A model generated the notes under the pieces. That model did not search any database and was not told where the DNA came from. It saw nothing but the letters and a program-made list of their open reading frames with translations. Source: Sulfurovum sp. (GTDB taxonomy: Bacteria; Campylobacterota; Campylobacteria; Campylobacterales; Sulfurovaceae). Taken from it: a DNA stretch of 33,151 nucleotides. Made by a program: the position numbers and the translations under genes. The first letter of the stretch is position 1. Each line of letters opens with the position of its first letter. Of this stretch, positions 31,155 through 33,151 are shown one piece after another. The stretch is from the NCBI GenBank assembly GCA_020721815.1, contig DYMA01000005.1, forward strand, positions 1,719-34,869. The letters are read 5' to 3'.

Positions 31155-32881
31155 AATCGCTAATTATCTCTACACCCACTAAAGTTATTCGAGAAATCAA
31201 CTTTAAAATGGGTATTAATCTAATTGTAGATGAAAGCACAGAAGAACATATCACAGGTAATAGTGTTGGTAAAACAACAGTACTTAAACTCATTGATTTT
31301 TGTTTGGGTGCCAATTCTAAAGTTATTTATGAAGACCCTGAAGATAAAAAAAAGATTTATACATTAGTCAAAGATTTTTTAGTAGAAGAAGAAGTACTTA
31401 TAACACTAACACTAACTGAAAACCTTAGCGACGATGATGCAAAAAAGATTATTATAGAGCGAAACTTCATAACGCGTGGTAAAAAAATAATACGACGCAT
31501 TAACGGCAAAGATTATCTTGAAACAAATCAAAACAAAGAAAAAGAGTTTGAACTTAAACTAACAGAGTTACTATTTCCTAAACATATAGCATCAAAACCT
31601 ACCTTGAGACAAATAATATCTCATAATATACGCTATAAGGATTTGAGTCTCAATAATACACTCAAAACTCTTGATAGATATACTTCGGATGTGGAGTATG
31701 AAACTTTATATCTATTTTTATTAAATTGTGACTTTAGCAGTGGAAATCAAAAACAAGAGATTTTGCAAAAAATAAAACAAGAAAATACATTTAAAAATCG
31801 TTTAGAAAAGAACCAAACAAAATCAACTTATGAAGCATCGTTAGCTTTAATAGATAGCAAGATTGCAAATCTCAATAAAAGAAAAAAAACTTTTAATACT
31901 AATGAGAACTTTGAAAAAGACCTAGAATCATTAAATAGACTAAAGTACGCTATAAATTTATTAAGCTCTGACATTAGTAAACTTACAATGCGTAAAGATT
32001 TAATTGAAGAGACACAAGAAGAACTATTATCAAGTCAATCTAGTATTGATTTAAAACAATTGGAAATGATTTATAAACAAGCAAAACGAAATATTCCTAC
32101 TTTACAAAAATCCTTTGAAAATATGGTTGCATACCATAACCAAATGATAAAAGAAAAAACACTATACATTACAAAAGAGTTGCCATCACTGCTTAGAGCA
32201 TTAGAAAATAAAAAACATGAATTACAACAAATGCTAAAAGAAGAGAATCAGCTAACAAATGTTCTTGCCAAAAGCGACTCTTTTGAAGCATTAGAAGAGT
32301 TAATTATTGAACTCAATGAAGAGTATAAGAAAAAAGGAGAGTATGAAAGTATTATAAGGCAATTAGAAGAAGTAGAAAATAATCTTAAGGAGTTTAATAG
32401 TGACTTGGAGCAAATAGATAATGAACTATTTTCTGATGACTTTGAAACTATTGTCAAACGACAGCAACTTAAATTCAATAAACACTTTTCTAATATCTCT
32501 AAACAACTTTATAATGAAGAGTATGCTCTAAAATATGATATAGAGACAAATAGAGAAGGTCAAAAGCTTTACAAGTTTTCTGCCTTCAATCTAAACTTTA
32601 GTTCTGGAAAAAAACAAGGAGAAATAACTTGCTTTGATATCGCCTATACACTATTTGCAGATGAAGAGAATATCGACTGTATGCATTTTTTATTAAATGA
32701 TAAAAAAGAGTTAATGCATGACAATCAATTGGTTAAGATAGCTGAACTTGTCAATCAACAGAATATTCAATTTGTAGCTTCTATACTAAGTGATAAATTG
32801 CCTCAAAAACTAAACAAGGAAGAGTATTTTATTGTGAAACTATCTGAGGATAAAAAATTATTTAGGATTGAAAATTTCTAA
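31145..32881 (+). CDS. DUF2326 SMC-like ABC ATPase of an ABC-three-component system
   Basis: The 578-residue protein has Walker A G38-N-S-V-G-K43-T in the N-terminal lobe. A long coiled coil follows at about residues 200-430 (KQEILQKIKQEN, ELIIELNEEYKKKGEYE), then a C-terminal lobe with an ABC-signature-like SSGKKQGEITCFD at 486-498 and a Walker B-like HFLLND stretch (N518-D519). This is the SMC/Rad50-like layout of DUF2326 ATPases, thought to sense invading nucleic acid or ribonucleoprotein and to trigger the SMEK effector. The ATG overlaps the middle-component gene by 10 bases. It is AT-rich and the last gene of the cassette. Confidence 0.88.
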   Translation: MFLKSLIISTPTKVIREINFKMGINLIVDESTEEHITGNSVGKTTVLKLIDFCLGANSKVIYEDPEDKKKIYTLVKDFLVEEEVLITLTLTENLSDDDAKKIIIERNFITRGKKIIRRINGKDYLETNQNKEKEFELKLTELLFPKHIASKPTLRQIISHNIRYKDLSLNNTLKTLDRYTSDVEYETLYLFLLNCDFSSGNQKQEILQKIKQENTFKNRLEKNQTKSTYEASLALIDSKIANLNKRKKTFNTNENFEKDLESLNRLKYAINLLSSDISKLTMRKDLIEETQEELLSSQSSIDLKQLEMIYKQAKRNIPTLQKSFENMVAYHNQMIKEKTLYITKELPSLLRALENKKHELQQMLKEENQLTNVLAKSDSFEALEELIIELNEEYKKKGEYESIIRQLEEVENNLKEFNSDLEQIDNELFSDDFETIVKRQQLKFNKHFSNISKQLYNEEYALKYDIETNREGQKLYKFSAFNLNFSSGKKQGEITCFDIAYTLFADEENIDCMHFLLNDKKELMHDNQLVKIAELVNQQNIQFVASILSDKLPQKLNKEEYFIVKLSEDKKLFRIENF

Positions 32882-32910
32882 TAATTGACCTAATTATAGC
32901 TTGTTAAATT

Positions 32911-32950
32911 TTCTCATTCCCATGGCTCCCGATGGGAATGCCTACGAGAA
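32911..32950. repeat. Palindromic repeat with CATTCCCAT arms
   Basis: CATTCCCAT (32915-32923) pairs perfectly with ATGGGAATG (32932-32940) around an 8-base loop. Outer TTCTC and GAGAA (32911-32915, 32946-32950) extend the symmetry. It resembles the dispersed ATTCCCA...TGGGAAT family found between bacterial genes. It follows the ABC-3C operon and may terminate it or mark the end of the insert. Confidence 0.65.
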
Positions 32951-32982
32951 CGATAACCCAATCAACCAAGACAATATCCCCT

Positions 32983-33127
32983 CTACACAATGCCATCATC
33001 AACAGCTCCATCCTCCATGGGGTCTTTTTTACTTGCTTTGGCTACTCTTTGGAGTAGTTTGCGTTTTTTCTTTTTTTCTATCTCACCAACAAAGGCTTCA
33101 AACGAATCTTCCCGTCAAATTACCCAT
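32983..33127 (-). pseudogene. Small lysine-rich reading frame, apparently frameshifted
   Basis: On the minus strand, ATG at 33127 follows AAAGGG by 5 bases and reads MGNLTGRFV before TGA. The frame one base over is open from there to TAG at 32983 and reads EAFVGEIEKKKKRKLL, then QRVAKASKKDPMEDGAVDDG. Removing one T near 33101 joins them into a 47-residue basic-then-acidic protein. I recognise no family; a small antitoxin-like or structural protein is possible. It may equally be a sequencing error or decay at an island edge. Confidence 0.35.
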
Positions 33128-33151
33128 CAAAAGCCCTTTCTATGGGGAATG

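Noticed and set aside
1-33151. CRISPR arrays, tRNA or rRNA genes, and transposase genes
   Set aside because: No regularly spaced repeats, no recognisable tRNA cloverleaf or rRNA sequence, and no transposase or integrase motifs were seen on either strand.
33136-33151. Final ATGGGGAATG as a second half-copy of the CATTCCCAT repeat
   Set aside because: It has an extra G compared with the ATGGGAATG arm and the window ends, so a match cannot be supported.

Overview
The window looks like a chromosomal piece of a sulfur- or hydrogen-oxidising member of the Campylobacterota (Epsilonproteobacteria), most like the Sulfurimonas/Sulfuricurvum group. The basis is gene content and style: futalosine-pathway menaquinone synthesis (mqnE), a CetB-type PAS energy-taxis protein with a roadblock-like partner, assimilatory nitrate/nitrite reductase genes, many signalling proteins, low-to-moderate GC, TATAAT-type -10 boxes without clear -35 boxes, and tight ATGA overlaps. 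The genus assignment is inference.

Layout. 2-3678: a nitrate-assimilation operon (3' end of a molybdopterin oxidoreductase, a CysG-like sirohaem synthase, a sirohaem nitrite/sulfite reductase). 3804-4361: SixA-type phosphatase with an apparent ATT start. 4414-5329 (minus): roadblock-like protein and CetB-like PAS protein. 5455-7474: a hybrid histidine kinase broken by a frameshift in a T7 tract. 7534-8880 (minus): membrane SpoIIE-type phosphatase. 8976-10060: small exported protein and an M15 peptidase. 10128-14097 (minus): NYN/LOTUS-like protein, class A penicillin-binding protein and mraY. 14185-15663: gpmI. 15722-19267: Eco57I-like methylase plus a PD-(D/E)XK-like partner. 19277-20377: bioF. 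20417-24835: a Dcm-type methyltransferase, a protein with two GHKL ATPase modules, a REC domain and a HEPN-like domain. 24832-25212: yidD. 25358-26428 (minus): mqnE. 26672-29892: PhnD-like binding protein and a GGDEF/EAL membrane protein. 29975-32881: a complete ABC-three-component (ABC-3C) cassette (SMEK protein, middle component, DUF2326 ATPase). 32882-33151: a palindromic repeat and a small broken reading frame.

Three visibly AT-rich defence-type cassettes (15722-19267, 20417-24835, 29975-32881) sit between ordinary, GC-richer housekeeping genes, so this looks like a composite defence island whose inserts are separated by core genes. The first is a restriction-modification pair and the last is a recognised ABC-3C conflict system.

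The middle cassette is the most interesting part. Its second gene has an N-terminal Hsp90/MORC-like ATPase and a C-terminal histidine-kinase core with a candidate phospho-histidine. The gene after it encodes a receiver domain. That reading frame runs, across a perfect A AAA AAC slippery heptamer followed by a stop, into a domain carrying an R-N-x3-H motif typical of HEPN ribonucleases. I read this as a possible phosphorelay-controlled HEPN toxin coupled to a cytosine methyltransferase, with the effector domain perhaps made by -1 ribosomal frameshifting. An A-tract sequencing error or indel remains a real alternative, particularly because the window holds another homopolymer frameshift.
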